DNA of 64,000 nt, from contig JAVSML010024588.1 of assembly GCA_038503035.1 (NCBI GenBank), positions 124,001 through 188,000 of the forward strand. The letters run 5' to 3'. The notes below the pieces were generated by a model. That model was given only the letters and a program-made list of their open reading frames with translations, was not told the origin of the DNA and did no database searches. The position numbers were made by a program, and so were the translations under genes. Below, one piece after another: positions 11,526-24,588 of the stretch. Within the stretch, counting starts at the first letter, position 1. Every line of letters begins with the position of its first letter. The DNA comes from Crocodylus rhombifer. Taxonomy: Eukaryota; Chordata; Crocodylia; Crocodylidae.

Positions 11526-14500
11526 ATTACATATATCCTAAATCAGACTTAATGTTCAATCACATACCTCCATTTTGATACAGCCCATCACTCTGTTCAT
11601 TTCCCTTTATCACCAGTCCCACCCCCCTCCTCCTATGGTAACAACAATCTGAGCACATCTTTGTTTGTTTTTTTGTTGGGGGGGGGCGGGAGTTAATTCT
11701 TTCAATATTCCAAATCCATTCTAACAAAGTTAGACCCATTCAGACCAGATCTCCTTAACAACAGTGAGAAATACTTTATTGTGTATGAAATGATATCTGA
11801 ATGATTTCTACACTTTGTGTTTTATCTTGTGCACTGTGGTAATTTCAATGGGCTCTCTCACAGGTTATTCTTCCAGTCCTTGCAAGTTCGAGAACCAGAT
11901 TTCATTTTTGTTTTATATTTTGTTTTTATATCCGTCTGTGCCCAGAAGATAAATCAAACTGTATCCCAGAGATCACACACAGCTTGCCTGAACTTGAGGT
12001 AGTGCTCATTGTCAGAATCATTCATCTGAGCAGTCCTCTAGACAACACATAATCAACTTCTTCCATTTGTTACAGCTGTTCTTATGAGTTCTCATGAGCT
12101 GAGAAAAAAGAAACTGATGAAACCTAATGGAAAGGTGAAAAGTGAAACATATAGTACCAGGATGAAGTGAGTGAAATAGCAGGGCAGCTGCTGAGAAATC
12201 AGTGGTCTGAGAAATCATGATAGGATACCAAATGAAAACAGCAGCTTTATGACAGCTGAAATCCAGAACCTCAAGGAATCATCCTTGCATAGCCCACATG
12301 ATTAAAAATGTTGGCCATACCTGTACCTGAACAAACTAGTCTGCAAGAGGAAGATCAGTTTGTTTTAAATTGACTTGTGAAAAACAAAAAAAACAATGAT
12401 CCCAAGCCACAAATAATGGATTTAGATTCAGAATTTATTCACCTTAAAATTCAGATTGTGCTTCACTCACTCTTAAGATGGAGGTTTGCAAAGATGGATA
12501 TGAAATCAGATTTTAAAGATCCTTTATTTAAGTGGTATTTGGATTTGGGTCAGGACTCATATGTAATGCTGAGGCAAGCTTTGTCCAGGATATTGCTGAG
12601 ACAATTAACACCTCAGAAGTGCCAATTCTGTCAATTGCAATGTTGTTCTGGCATCAAATCCTGTGTTAATTTACAGCCAGAGCAAACGAACCAAAAATGT
12701 TCCATAATTGTTGCTAACCTCAGCAACAGCTCTGTCAGCATCAGGAATGTCAAGGGATTCTATGAACTTTTTTGCTATTAGTGATTCATTTGCTGCTCTG
12801 AGCTTTTCCACGTGCAGAATTTCAGAAATATCCTTTGCACTATAAGATTTGAAATATTAGGGGGAGATGCAATTATCTTATTCATTTTACAATATTATCA
12901 ATTACTAATCTTGCTTATCTTATTACTGAAAAAAAAGATTCTTTAGTTATCTTTTTGCATTTGTAAAAAATAGGTATATCTCATGATAAACATGTTTTTG
13001 AACCCTCATATATTTTTTTAATATGCTTGCATTTGTGTGTTCTGCGAAGAAATATAACACCATGAAAAAGGTTGTGTTTGAAGAGTTCTTACACTACTAG
13101 AGAGAGAGGATGTACTAAACCTCATATCTGTAGTTTCAAGTGGTTCAGATAATTCAGATAAATAAGCCTTTTAAAACTTGCTTATTCAAACCCCAACGGA
13201 TGTTCTGAAATCTTTTGATATTCTGGCCATGTCATTGGCTGGAAGCATGAAGCATCACCTGAACAGCTATTCTCAGTATGCTGAGAAGGGAGCTGCAATA
13301 CACAATAGAATACATCCCTGCAAACACTTCATTCTCTCGTTTCATTTTCTTCTGTTAAAAAGCGAAAAAGAAAGTAAGCTTTGCTTTTTGTCTTGAAAGA
13401 TACTCTCAGCTTCCCCACCCCATTTTCTTCATTTTTCTGGGGAACTGTCTACCTAGAAATAGAACAGGTTGAGATGGGTTTGGGTACTACACTGGAAGTT
13501 AGCAGTGGTATGCAAAAGCACATTTTAGAAAAAAGTAATGATCATATCAATATTACTATTCAAATGAATAGGAAATATTAAAAATCATAAATTATCATAA
13601 AGCATCATAAATGGATGGAAATGGGAAAAAAAGTTGGGATTGTGGGGAGGTAGAGCTTTTGGTTTTCAAAGTCACCAAGGGTGGCTGAATGATCCTGAAA
13701 AAACAAACACCCTGTAAAATTTTCCAAGTGCAAGTGCTATGTCAAGAGAGAGAGACAAGATCCAAAGGCAGGTAGTACTTTGAGTGGATAATTTGTAGGC
13801 ATTAAATTTGAGATACCCTTAAAGGATGTGAATGTTCAGCACACCTGAAATTTAGATCTCTGTAAGCTGTCACAAGTTCGGCACCCAAAAGTCATTGGTC
13901 ATTGTGAATTTTTGTTCAAGATCTGTATGATGTACTGAGAGTTTGACATATTTAAAATGGAAACCATGGATACTGTGTATTTTAAAGCATTCAGTCTGAA
14001 ATACTCTGTACTTATTCCATTTTTTTAGAAAAAAAAGTTTATGTTGATGTGAATTGCAAAGTGTCACATGCTTATGCATTTATAATGTGCTTATGGTAGC
14101 ATTGAGTTGCCACATGCCAAACTAGGAATAGCATATTCTGATTGAGAATGCATGCTGCTCATGCTATCCTATTATTCAACAGCTTATCATTGGGATTTTA
14201 TTTTATTATTCATCCTTTAGTTTCTGTTCTTTCAAGAAAAGAACACATAGGAAAGTGCAGGTATTTCATTGAGCTGTATAAACTCCTAGGATTAACTAAT
14301 TCTGAGTGCCCGTTGGAGAGCTTCATTGTCTGGAATTCTATGTGCAAACCAAACTGCCTCTAGTTTTACCCTGAATACTGAGAGTCTCCTTATCAAAGTT
14401 CAGTTTCCTTGGTGGTCTGCAAATGAATAGGCTATTTCTGAGTTAGTTAATTTTACTGAGGGTAAACAGATTATGGCTAAGACCTAATACTGGACACAGA

Positions 14501-14545
14501 AGAACATAAAGAACCAGAAGAGGGCATAAGGTATGAGATATTCAT
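11526..14545. other. Unique AT-rich sequence
   Basis: No gene or repeat family is recognised. A G-run lies near 11679-11690. A 134-codon frame at 12377-12781 has no recognisable domain and no supporting gene context. Confidence 0.5.
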
Positions 14546-15816
14546 TAGGGCTGTGCAAAACTTCATTCCCTCATTCAATTCAGCATAGATTCAGCCTGAT
14601 TCAATGGCTGAATCTCTGAATCAAATCAGGAGATGCTTAAATCTTACCAAATTGAATCAGAACCCTCTGAATCAATTTGGAAAAATTCAGTGATTTGGAC
14701 ATAGACATAGCGTTAAATGCTTTTTCTACATACCTCAAGGTAGCAGGCAGCTCGTGAAAGCTGCAGTGGTGAGGCAGATGGAGAATCCCACAAGACCGTG
14801 GTTGGGTCCACAGTAAACTCAGCAGCAGACCTAGAAGTGGACCAAAAGCACTTTCATTCCACTTCCAGGTACGCTGGGGAGTGCGTAGGGGACCTCCCCC
14901 GCTGCTCCCTGAGTCCCCCCATGGCTTATTGCCAAACCAGGAAGGGGGGTGGGGGCTGCATGCTCCCCAGCAGACCTGGAAGTGGACCAGAAGTACTTAT
15001 GATCCACTTCTGGGTCCACCTTCAAGCATGCGGTGGGGGCCCCCCCATGCTCCTGTGGGACGCTTCATCTGCCCCAGCATCGCAGCATTCACAAGCCATG
15101 CTCGTACCTTGAGGTATGTAGAATAAACATTTAAAGCTGTGTCTATGGCCAAATCACTGATTCTCTGAATCAGCATTGAATCTTCAGATTCAAATTTGGT
15201 TGAACTGAATCGGAGACATTGATCTAAAGAAACAAATTGAATCACTGTCCCTGATTCAGGGAGTAGGGTGCACGTGTGCCACACGTGTACCCCCTTACCT
15301 CAGTGGTGAAGGCAGCAGCTGCAAAGGAGACAGCAGCAGGGGCAGCAACAGTTGATTCCCCCTAAGGTAAGTGGGGCAGGGGGTACAGCACAGCTGAGGC
15401 GGATCCAGAGGGGAAGCCCTCCAGAGCCCTCTTAGCTCACCCAACAGGAAGCTATGCTCCCGAGCCGCAAGCAGGCAGCGCACGCATTCTAAGGGTGCAC
15501 CGGCATTTGCACCAGCATTCACGTAAGGCCGGTGCAAGGTAGCTGCCAAGAGCAGAACCTCCAGTGAGCATAAGCAGTAGGTGCAGCTCTGCAGACATAA
15601 TGCAGCTGTGGAGCGCTGCTGCCAGGGGCCCCACCCTGGTGCTGCTGCCTGCCATGGGCTTTTCTGAGGCCTCCACCCAGATGGACCGCATGGCGGGGTC
15701 AGTGGCCCCTTGCCCCCTGCCTGTGGGGGGAGCTCGGTGGGGTCCTGGAGGGGGTTCGGCCTGGTGGTTCCCTTGCCTGTTCCTCCTGTGCATGACTTAG
15801 GGCCCTAGAGGAGCAG

Positions 15817-16604
15817 GTGAGGGAGCTCCAGGCTGAGGTGAGCAGGCTGAGGGGGATCAGGGATGCAGAGGATGAAATTAATGCCTATCTGTGTTCTCTG
15901 CAGGCCCGTAGCCCACTGTACAGCCCCCATAGAAGACACATCCAATGCAGGAGTGGCAGAAGGTGTCCAAATCCAGAGATGCTAGGCCTAGAGTGCTGGA
16001 AGCTCCCCAGGTTCACCTGGAGAACAGGTTTGACACCCTAGCAGCTGTGACGGAGAAAGACAGAGAAATTGTCTCCAGTGGGGATGATGCCACTCTCCAC
16101 ATGACAAATAATGGGCAGAAAGTGAACACCAGCAGGAAGAAATGCTGGGTCCTCATCATTGGAGACTCCTTCCTACAAGGACTGGAAGGTCCCATCTGCT
16201 GGCCTGACCCCATGACACGAGAGGTCTGCTTCATGCCTGGGGCTTGGGTTAGGGACATCACGGAGAGGTTCCCAGCCTACATCCAACCTGCAGACCAGTA
16301 CCCCATGGTTGTCATCCATGTGGGAATGAATGACATGGCCAGGGGCAACCCTGACTGCATTATGAAGGATTTGAAGGTTCTGGGGGACAAGGTTAAGGAG
16401 ATGGGGTGCCAGGGACAGTGACATGAGGCCTGCATTGGTGAGGTCAACTGGAGCTTACACAGTTGGTGCCACCAGGCAGGCCTTGGGTTCCTAGATAATA
16501 ACCCATGCTTTCGGGCAGGGGACTTGCTGGGGTGGGATGGGCTTCACCTCTCTCCTAAAGGCAAGCATGTCTTCTCTTCCAGGTTGGCTGATCTCCTACG
16601 GTAA
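15817..16604 (+). pseudogene. CR1 ORF1 protein: coiled coil plus SGNH esterase, broken
   Basis: CR1 ORF1 encodes an RNA-associated protein with an esterase domain. The N-terminal piece reads RELQAEVSRLRGIRDAEDEI, a heptad-like coiled coil in one frame. A frameshift before about 15945 moves to the frame that carries VLIIGDSFLQG (GDS at 16161-16169, the nucleophile block) and VIHVGMNDMARG (block III-like Asn). A TGA at 16419-16421 interrupts it, after which the same frame continues with GFLDNN and DGLHLSPKG (the Asp-His catalytic block) and ends at TAA 16602-16604. All recognisable esterase motifs survive, but about 15 residues seem missing near the stop. A shorter relative of ORF1 lies reversed at 28.7 kb. 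Confidence 0.75.
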
Positions 16605-16672
16605 GCTTTAAACTAGCCTCACTGGGGGAGGGGGACACAGCCAGACAAGGAGACACTACCCGAGCAAGACAG

Positions 16673-19474
16673 GTGACAAATGCAAGGTGTACCCAGTTAA
16701 GAAACAGGGGTTCAGACAGTCTCCCAAATTGGGGGGTGGCACACACAGCTATGCAAGGCCTTCAATGCCTATATACCAATGCTCATAGTGTGGGAAACAA
16801 ACAGGAGGAATTCATCCTCAGAATAGCCAGTTCAAACCCAGACATAATAGGGCTTACAGAAATGTGGTGAGATTCATCCCATGACTGGCCAGTTAGCATT
16901 AGGGGCTATAGGCTTTACAGGCAGGATAGAGAAGGAAAGAGAGGTGGAGGTGTGGTGCTATGTCAAGGACCAATACACATCCTTTGCCAGCAGAATGGGG
17001 GCAGAGGAGGGGCAAGCTGAAGTGCTCTGGGTCAAGATACAAGGGGGCTGTGGGGAGAGGGATCTAACGGTGGGGGTCTACTACAGACCCCCCAACCAAG
17101 GGGAGGAGTTGGACCAGAAATTTTCAGGCCAGCTTGCAGAGGCACTTAAGGCAAGGGATGTAGTTGTCATGGGTGATTTAAATTACCCGGACATCTGCTG
17201 GGAGGAACAGTCAGCCAGGTCAGACCGTTCCAGGAGGTTCCTGGCCAAGATACAGGACCTCCACTTAATTCAGGAGGTGCACAGTCCCACCAGAGGAAAT
17301 GCCCTGTTGGACCTGGTCCTGGCCACAGGCAATAACCTGGTAAGGGGCCTCCAGGTTCTTGACCACCTGGGTGATAGCGATCATTGCTTGCTGGAATTCA
17401 CCATCCGGCGCAGGGTGTCAAGGGCCTGCAGCAAGGTGGTAGCCCTAGACTTCAAGAGGGCCAACTTCAACGAGTTGAGATTAGTGGGATAGGTGCTGGG
17501 GTTCTCGAGAGCAGGGGAACTCAGTGCCCAAGATAAGTGGTCATTCCTTAAGGTGATGATACTCAGGGCCCAAGGAGCAAGGCGGGCAAGAGTGCTCGAA
17601 AGCCCCTCTGGCTCACCAAGGGCATTCGGGAATGCCTGATTGCCAAAAAGGCGGTGTACACCCAGTGGAAGGGGGGTGCTATCACCAAAGAGGAGTATAC
17701 TTCCTCTGCTCGGGCCTGTAGGGGGACTGTCAGGAAAGCTAAGACAGACATAGAGCTAGGACTAGCATCAAAGATAATAAAATGTTCTTTTTCAAATATA
17801 TAGGGAGAATGAAGAAAGCACCGGGAAATGTGGGGTCCCTGCAAGATATGCTGGGCAATCTGGTGGTTGCGCCAGAGGAGAAAGCAGGCCTCTTTAACCA
17901 ATTCTTCACCTCCATTTTCTTGTGCAGGGACCAAGACTTCCCCACCGGGATGCAAGATGGACTCGAGGGGAACGCCTCCAGAACTTAGGTTGGGGAGGAC
18001 TGAGTTAGAGAGCTTCTGGAGGGGCTGGGCATGGTCAAATCAGCAGGTCCAGAAGTTCTCCACCCCAGGGTGTTGAGGGAGCTGACAGGGTTTAGTGCAG
18101 GGCCCTTGGCATGGCTTTACAAGCACTCGTGGTGCTCGGGCCAGGTGCCAGATGATTGGAAGATAGCCAACATAGTCCCCATCTTTAAAAAAGGGAGGAG
18201 GGAGGACCTGGGCAACTATAGGCCCATCAGTTTTACCTCAATCCTAGGGAAACTCTTTGAGAAGATCATCAAGGAGCACATCTGTGATGGGCCGGCTTCA
18301 GGGATGGTGCTCAAGGGCAGCCAGCATGGTTTCATTAGGAGCAGGTCATGTCAGACCAACCTGATTGCCTTTTATGATCAGGTCACAAAGGCAATGGATG
18401 CAGGTGTCGCTGTGGATGTAGTCTTTCTAGACTTCAGCAAGGCCTTTGACACTGTCTCCCACCCCATCCTCATTAAAAAACTAGGCGACTGTGGCATTGA
18501 TGCCTACACAGTCAGATGGATTGCAGATTGGCTCAAGAGTCGTACTCAGAGGGTGGTGGTGGATGGGTCATATTCGACCTGGGGAGAATTGGGCAGCAGA
18601 GTCCCCCAGGGCTCAGTCCTTGGGCCCGTGCTGTTCAATTTCTTTATCAGCGATTTGGACGACAGGGTGAAAAGCAACCTGTTTAAATTTGCTGATGATA
18701 CCAAAATTTGGGGTGAGGTGAGCATGCTAGTAGGGAGAGAAAGACTGCAGCAAGATCTGGATAGGTTACAGGGGTGGGCTAGCAAAAACAGGATGCAGTT
18801 CAATACTGACAAGTGCAGGGTGCTGCACTTGGGCAGCAGTAACCAACAGCAGACTTATAAGATGGGAAACTCCCTTCTTGACATCACAGAGGCAGAAAGG
18901 GATCTTGGAGTCATTATTGACTCCAAAATGAACACGGTCTGACAATGAGAGGTCACGGTTGGCAGGGCTAACCAGACCTTGTCGTGCATCCACAGGTACA
19001 TCTCAAGTAGGGCCAAGGAGGTGATCCTCCCCCTGTACGCGACACTGGTCAGGCCACAGCTGGAGTACTGCATCCAGTTCTGTGCACCCCACTTCAGGAA
19101 GGATGTGGACAACATTGAGAGGGTCCAGAGGAGGGACAACGGGGCAGACCCTACACTGAGAGACTGTGGGACCTGAACCTGTTCAGCCTTCGCAAGAGTA
19201 GGATGAGGGGTGACTTGGTGACTGTCTATAAACTCATTAGCGGGGGGACCAGAAGGGTTTGGGAGTGACCTTGTTTCCCCTATCACCCCCTGGCATAACA
19301 AGGAGTAACGGCCACAAGTTGTTGGAGAGGAGGTTTAGATTAGACATCCACGAGAACTACTTCACAGTTAGGGTGGCTAGGAGCTGGAACCAACTTCCAA
19401 GGGAAGTGGTGCTGGGTCCTACCCTGGGGGTCTTTAAGAAGAGGCTTGATGCCTACCTGGCTGGAGTCATTTGA
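16673..19474 (+). pseudogene. CR1 ORF2: endonuclease-reverse transcriptase, broken
   Basis: This is the CR1 polyprotein that nicks target DNA and reverse-transcribes the element RNA. The AP-type endonuclease shows LYTNAHSVGNKQ, then LTEMW followed by TGA (16868-16870, a Trp position), a frameshift near 16962, VGVYYRPPNQ, GDLNYPDICW and GDSDHCLLEF. Linker frames run 17493-18030. RT blocks follow at 18031-18942: [62 protein letters not shown] and the catalytic FADD at 18688-18699. A TGA at 18940-18942, then more frameshifts, precede the C-terminal end ([14 protein letters not shown] and FRLDIHENYFTVR, to 19474). Key catalytic residues remain, but the reading frame is broken at least four times. 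Confidence 0.85.
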
Positions 19475-19606
19475 GCCCATTTTCCTCCTGCCCAGATAGG
19501 GGATTGGACTTGAATATCTACAAGGTCCCTTCCAACCCTCCTTCTATGATTCTATGATTCAGGCCAAATCCAAATTGAATACAGTCCATTTTGCACACCC
19601 TTAATA

Positions 19607-20689
19607 GTCCTAGAAGGAGGAGTGAGTCTACCAAAAATTGAAGTAATACATATTGCAGAAAATGAAAATTCCTATGGCCCTTAAATTTTGGCACTTTTTA
19701 GAGAAATAACAATAACTCACTCTTGACATAGATCACACTCCTCTCTAGGCCCATGTCTCGGAATAGCAGACATAGCTCCTTGGGACAAGAGCTGGAAGAA
19801 ATAAGAAATATTTTATTAACTGATTATCAAAGAGAACTAATGAGGCTTTGCAACATCTTGATGTTTACAGGATGATGTCTTGATGGGAGGAAAGGTGTGT
19901 GTCCAAGTTACAACTTTAAAGTGTCTCCTTTTTTCTTGAAAGCACCATTTCTGCTTATCCAGGTTTATATTAAGCCAGCAGTCTTTTATGTGCTTAATTG
20001 TTGTAACTCACACTGTGATAACTCAGTTGTATTGTCAATTGTGTCTGTTCAAATGTAAAACTGGGGGCTATTAACATACTGGTTGAATTGAGACTTGTAA
20101 TATCATGACTTCTCATGGGATTCCCATATAGACTATGAGGCAAGTGAACATAATACATGCAAAATACTATATATGAGGGGACTCAAATAAAGAATTTCCT
20201 ATCACATCTTAGAAATGAAAGATTGAAACCAGTTTATTGCTACCCCATCCATTCCTGCTAATGAATCATTATGACATCCATTGTCATGCTCAGATAATGT
20301 CTGCAACCCTGGCCTGTCTGTGTCCAGAGGGTAGTAAGCACTCTTTCTATTTGTTGTCTGGCTCACTCTCTGTTTCAGTTAGTAATCACTAAGGAAACAC
20401 AGAATATTCCATAGGATATTTTAATCAGTGACCTAGCAGGCCAACTTTCCCTGTTCACATATTGTGGTTTGAGGGGCCACAATTACCTGCTTGATTTAAA
20501 TCTCAGCTTCTGCAAGCACAAGCCAGAATGTAGTTTTCCTAAGTGCAGAAATAAGTCTAATTATTTAGATAAATATGTGCTTCAAAATTCATTTTTGTCA
20601 ACATTTGAAAGAAAAACCAACTCCTTGTGTGCTCAATTTCTGGTGATGGTAAAAAAAAAACAACTCACAACTTGGGGTTCCATGTAGTA
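19607..20689. other. Unassigned AT-rich sequence
   Basis: No gene or repeat family is recognised. Confidence 0.45.
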
Positions 20690-21560
20690 CATACAGTGGT
20701 GGTGATGACCCCTTTCATAAACTTCCATCTTAAAACCTTAGATTTTTATCTCTGCTCTTTTGACTGGAAAGGTGTTCTACAACCTTACAATTCTGTTAGA
20801 AACTTTTTCTAATTTGTAGACTGAATTTCTTCAGGGCTAATATTACCCATTTGATCTTGTGCAAACTTTGTCCTTTAGCTTAAGTAGCTTGTATCACTAC
20901 AATATGTTTCCCCTTAAGTATTTGCAAGCAGTCAAATTATTCCCTTTCACTTGCATTTTATTAAATTAAACTAGCTAAACTCTTTTAGTCTTCGCTCCCT
21001 TTATCATCCTCATAGATCTCTAAACCTGCTCTAATTTCAATTAATTTCTTTTGAACATGGGCGACCAGAACTGCATGCAGTATTCCAAATGAGTTCTCGA
21101 GAGTTCCTTGTTGAATGACATTACTATTTCTCTATTTCTATTGAAAATGATTTGCCTGATACTTCTTAGGATCACATTTGCTTTTTTTAGGGTCACATGA
21201 TTTTTGTGATTGACTATCATCTGGCTGTGTGTAACTGAAAAACCCCATCATATGCAGGATTTGTTGTGATAAGTTCCTAGCATTTTCAGTAATAAATTTC
21301 ATCCCCTTTATATTAGTCCAGGTCACAAGGTCATGCATTTCCTTCTGTTAACTGTTCCAGTCCTTTTATATTGATAACACTTCCCAAGTTTGTGACATCA
21401 AATTACATTAGCAAACTTCTACTTTTGTACTGGGATCATAAAAGAAAATATTCAGTAAGATCTGTCCTAGAACTCATGCTTGAGGATATCTACTACTAAA
21501 GTTTTGCCATCCCAACAGTTTCTTTTTAACCTCAATTTGTAGTCTCTGTTTTAGACAGGG
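20690..21560 (-). mobile_element. Old CR1/L3-type LINE fragment
   Basis: Around 21058-21090 it reads tgggcgaccagaactgcatg followed by cagtattccaaatg. This is the hallmark reverse-strand block of CR1/L3-type RT C-termini (compare the block at 32950 in this window). Upstream and downstream landmarks follow the CR1 order. It is heavily diverged. Confidence 0.65.
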
Positions 21561-22981
21561 GAGACTCCCCATCTCCCATATTAACTAATAACCTCCCATG
21601 TGGCACTACCTATTAAAATTCAGATAGATTAAACCAGTGTTTTCTCCTTGTCTAGAAAAAGAAAGATATCAGGTTCATGTGGGACTACCTAACACGGATA
21701 AACCCATGTAACATTCCAGAGTGGAGTTTCATACTTCACCTGGCATGAAATGAATCCTAATGACTCCCCTGGTGATATTAGCAAAAGGTAATTGTCAAAG
21801 CAAGGAATAATTCCATCTTAATATAAAGCTATGGGAAGCCCAACGTTATAACAGCTAAAACTTAGTATGGTCAGTGGATCAATACCGCACGTGGGACAAG
21901 TTCCTAGTTCTGTGATGCTATGGCAATTTATAGCAGGAGAAAAATATAGCCCCAAAAGATGACTTAATTGAACTTGTCACAATAATACAAGTAGTAAAGT
22001 ACTAACAGCTTATAAAACAAAAATGTGTGTGAAAAAATGAACGCCTTCTCCTTTTTGAGATAAGATTTATACGTCTGCCTGTGTTGCAATATGCTGGTTT
22101 ATCTAAGCTCATCACATAAAATTCAAAGGAGAAATACCACTTCAGAATAAAAAGTGGGATTGTAGAAATGCTCAAGTGATTTAGGGGCAGAACTTTCAAT
22201 GAGACTTCTGCTGCTAATTGATTTAGAAGCTTTTGATAATCCCCTTGACAACTCTTGTTCTGCATTTATTCAAGTCAATGGTTGTTTTGTTATTATCTTC
22301 ATTGGTAGAAAGACTGGTGCCTAATTTTACATCATAAAAGCTCCTTTTTACCTAGGATATCTTTAAAACCTGCAGCTATACATTAGTGCAGCCAAAAGCC
22401 TAAACAAGGAAGCAGGATGAAGAGATTATTTAAGTCGTTCAAACTATGCCAATTTTGTTCTGGGTTGGATGAACAGGTAAGCATGATGGTTTCTCATTAA
22501 TTAAATTCAGTTGCTCTCTTTGATCACTTCTGAATTGTTTTGATTCTGTAGCCAAAAATAAATTCCACTGACTGTAAGAGCACATAAGAAGGGAAAATGA
22601 ACCACACTTATTTGAAAGATGAGAAGAGTAGTGAATGACATTTGTGCCACTTGTACTAAGATAAAGTAAGAGAAGAAAAAGAAAACAAAAATAAAATAGG
22701 ACTAAATGCATCTTGGTAACTAGAGAAGATATAAAGAGAAACAGAACAGCATTCTGCATTTTGCTGTGAAGTCCCAAAACACATCTATGGTGGAAAAGGT
22801 TTCTCAACTTAGAAAGGTCAAGAGGGTCCCCTGGAGTACAAAATGCAGCAAAGAAAATTCATCCTAATTCTTCTCAGAATCATGATCTTTCAGAAATAGC
22901 TACTTGTGTACTTCTCATCATGAAGTAAATGAAAAAGGCTAATAGCTTAGTTTGATCCTGTTTAGCCTCAGGACATCTGTG
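21561..22981. other. Unassigned AT-rich sequence
   Basis: No gene or repeat family is recognised. Confidence 0.45.
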
Positions 22982-22990
22982 GGTATATAG

Positions 22991-23815
22991 CAGGGGTCAG
23001 CAACCCCCAGCATGTATGCTAGAGCATGGCATACAAAGGCTTGGCATGCATGCCTCAGGATGGATGGCAAGAAAGGGGGCAGAGTTGTGCTGCCCCAACA
23101 AAGGTCAGGGCCCTCACAGCTCCCCCACTGTCCTCTTGGAGGCACATGTGCACCTGCCCCCAGCACCAAACTGGGCCAGAGTTTCACAGACCTTGGTGTA
23201 GCTGCTTGCAGCCTACTTGACACCAGCTGCATGCAGCTTGCCCTTTGTGGTCAGCAGCACAGGCATACCCAAAGGACGGGCCAATTGAGGCAGGCAATGG
23301 GAAGGCTGCAAGCCACTACACCAAGATCTTCAGAGCCCTGGCCCGGCTTATTACTTCCAGTGGGTGCATATGCACCTTGGGGCAGATGGTGAGGGTGCTG
23401 CAAGGGGCCCAATCCTTGTTGTAGCAGTACAGGCCCAACCCTTTCCCCACTGTCTGCCTGGAGGTACGAACGCCCACACCACCAGCAATGAGCTGGGCTG
23501 GGGCTCTGCAGACCTTGGTACAGCAGCTTGCAGCCTTCCAGCCACCTGTCACAGCTGGTTTGCACTCTGGGCAGTCCCAAGCCACCTGCCATGGAGCCTG
23601 GGGAATCTGCAAGCAACTGCACTGAGGTCTGCAGAGCTTCAGCCTGAATTATTCCTAGCAGAGCCTGGAGCTATGTCTCCAAACAGGTTAGGACTACGTG
23701 CCAGAAGGACTGGGTCCCTTGCAAATCCCTCACCATCTGCCCCCCAGCGTACCAACATCTTCCAAATTGAGGTTCAGGTGTTTTTGGCACTCTGCCCAAA
23801 ATGTTGCTAATCCTG
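22991..23815. mobile_element. Non-autonomous hAT transposon with TSD
   Basis: It begins caggggtcagcaacccccag and ends gttgctaatcctg, whose reverse complement is caggattagcaac. These are hAT-type CAGG...-AGCAAC termini. The 8-mer gtatatag flanks it at 22983-22990 and 23817-23824 (one extra g leaves the right edge ambiguous by a base). It contains no transposase. The interior is GC-rich and holds three copies of one module in +, -, + order. It must have been moved by a transposase encoded elsewhere. Confidence 0.8.
23085..23640. repeat. Three-copy internal module of the hAT element (+,-,+)
   Basis: The block containing tccccactgtc, a cctggagg(c/t)acg-like word, a gagctgggccagggc-like word and gaccttggtgtagctgcttg appears forward at about 23085-23255, reversed at about 23280-23435 and forward again at about 23415-23640. 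The copies share words but have many differences. Matching peptides appear in frames of both strands, which is an effect of the repetition and not evidence of coding. Confidence 0.65.
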
Positions 23816-23824
23816 GGTATATAG

Positions 23825-24588
23825 TATATGAGAAGGAATTATAAACGCATCTAAATTGAAGACTGAAAAAACTACTTAGTTCAGGTTCCTGATAAAACAG
23901 GCCTATTCCCAACATTTTTACCTTCTGTCCTCATTCTTTCCTTATATAATCCATAACTCTTTACTAACTGTGACAAACCTATAATGCTCGAGAGGTCTGT
24001 GGGATTTCATGCATGTTTCCCTGAGTTTATTTTACTGATATGGAATATATAGTCTCTACATATAGCTGGCATCAAGCTGTAGTTAGCCCTATCATTATTA
24101 GGTCTGCATGACTTATAGTATTTGATATAAATATAATGTTGATATATTTTTATATTTTAACTAAGAATGTTTAGTAGGGCAACAGAAGAATAATCACTGA
24201 GAACATAGGCAATGAGTAGGGGGTTGGCCTGTGCCCCCCCTGAAATTGGCCCTTGCCAGTTGGGGAGTGGGGAGTGCCAGCCACTGGCCCCCCTGAGAAG
24301 CACCAGTGAGACTTCCTTTTTTTCAGCAGCACTTCTGGTTTGCTGCCAGTGCTTCTAGGGTTGGAGATCAGCTGTTGGAGGACCTTCTCCCCATCTGCCA
24401 TTAGCTGCTGGGGGACCCCCCCCCCCCCAGAGCCAGGAGGCACCAGTCACCCATGTCTGAGAACGAGCATTTGGCACGAGCTGATTAACACACTTGCAGA
24501 TCTGCTCTTAGGCACATGAACTCAACCCTTCCAAAAAATGACAAATTTACTTTAAAAAAAACAAAAAAAGAAAGCTTAATATGAGTAG
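23825..24588. other. Unassigned, with GC-rich patch
   Basis: AT-rich to about 24215, then a GC-rich patch with a C-run at about 24418-24428 resembling a decayed short repeat. No family is assigned. Confidence 0.4.

Larger units (their letters stand above)
15252..19563 (+). mobile_element. Nearly full-length CR1 LINE (copy A)
   Basis: A forward CR1 of about 4.3 kb. It has a GC-rich 5' region (15261-15800), ORF1 with an esterase domain, ORF2 with endonuclease and RT, a short 3' UTR and a tail of ctatgattctatgattc at 19544-19560. The 9-mer tgattcagg occurs at both junctions (15252-15260 and 19555-19563). It may be target duplication, although the tail itself supplies part of it. CR1 copies are usually 5'-truncated, so this length is notable. 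Several stops and frameshifts show it is inactive. The exact 5' boundary is uncertain. Confidence 0.85.
14546..19606. mobile_element. GATTC-rich element, copy 2, split by a CR1
   Basis: Left part 14546-15251 starts attagggctgtgcaaaactt. Right part 19564-19606 ends ttttgcacacccttaat, its inverted counterpart. The halves are separated by the forward CR1. The left part shares 14960-15200 with 57690-57860 (atgcttc/gaccttgaggtatgtag/tgtctatggccaaatca words). It also carries short hairpins of the form cctggaagtgga...tccacttctggg. No coding sequence is seen. Confidence 0.65.

Noticed and set aside
12377..12781. 134-codon forward frame
   Set aside because: No domain, no splice or promoter context, AT-rich surroundings; length is within chance for a 64-kb window.
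23012..23810. Several frames of 90-148 codons on both strands
   Set aside because: They repeat the same peptides because the hAT interior is a repeated, inverted module; not coding evidence.
24220..24450. Possible small hAT element in a GC-rich patch
   Set aside because: No convincing inverted ends or duplication could be placed around it.
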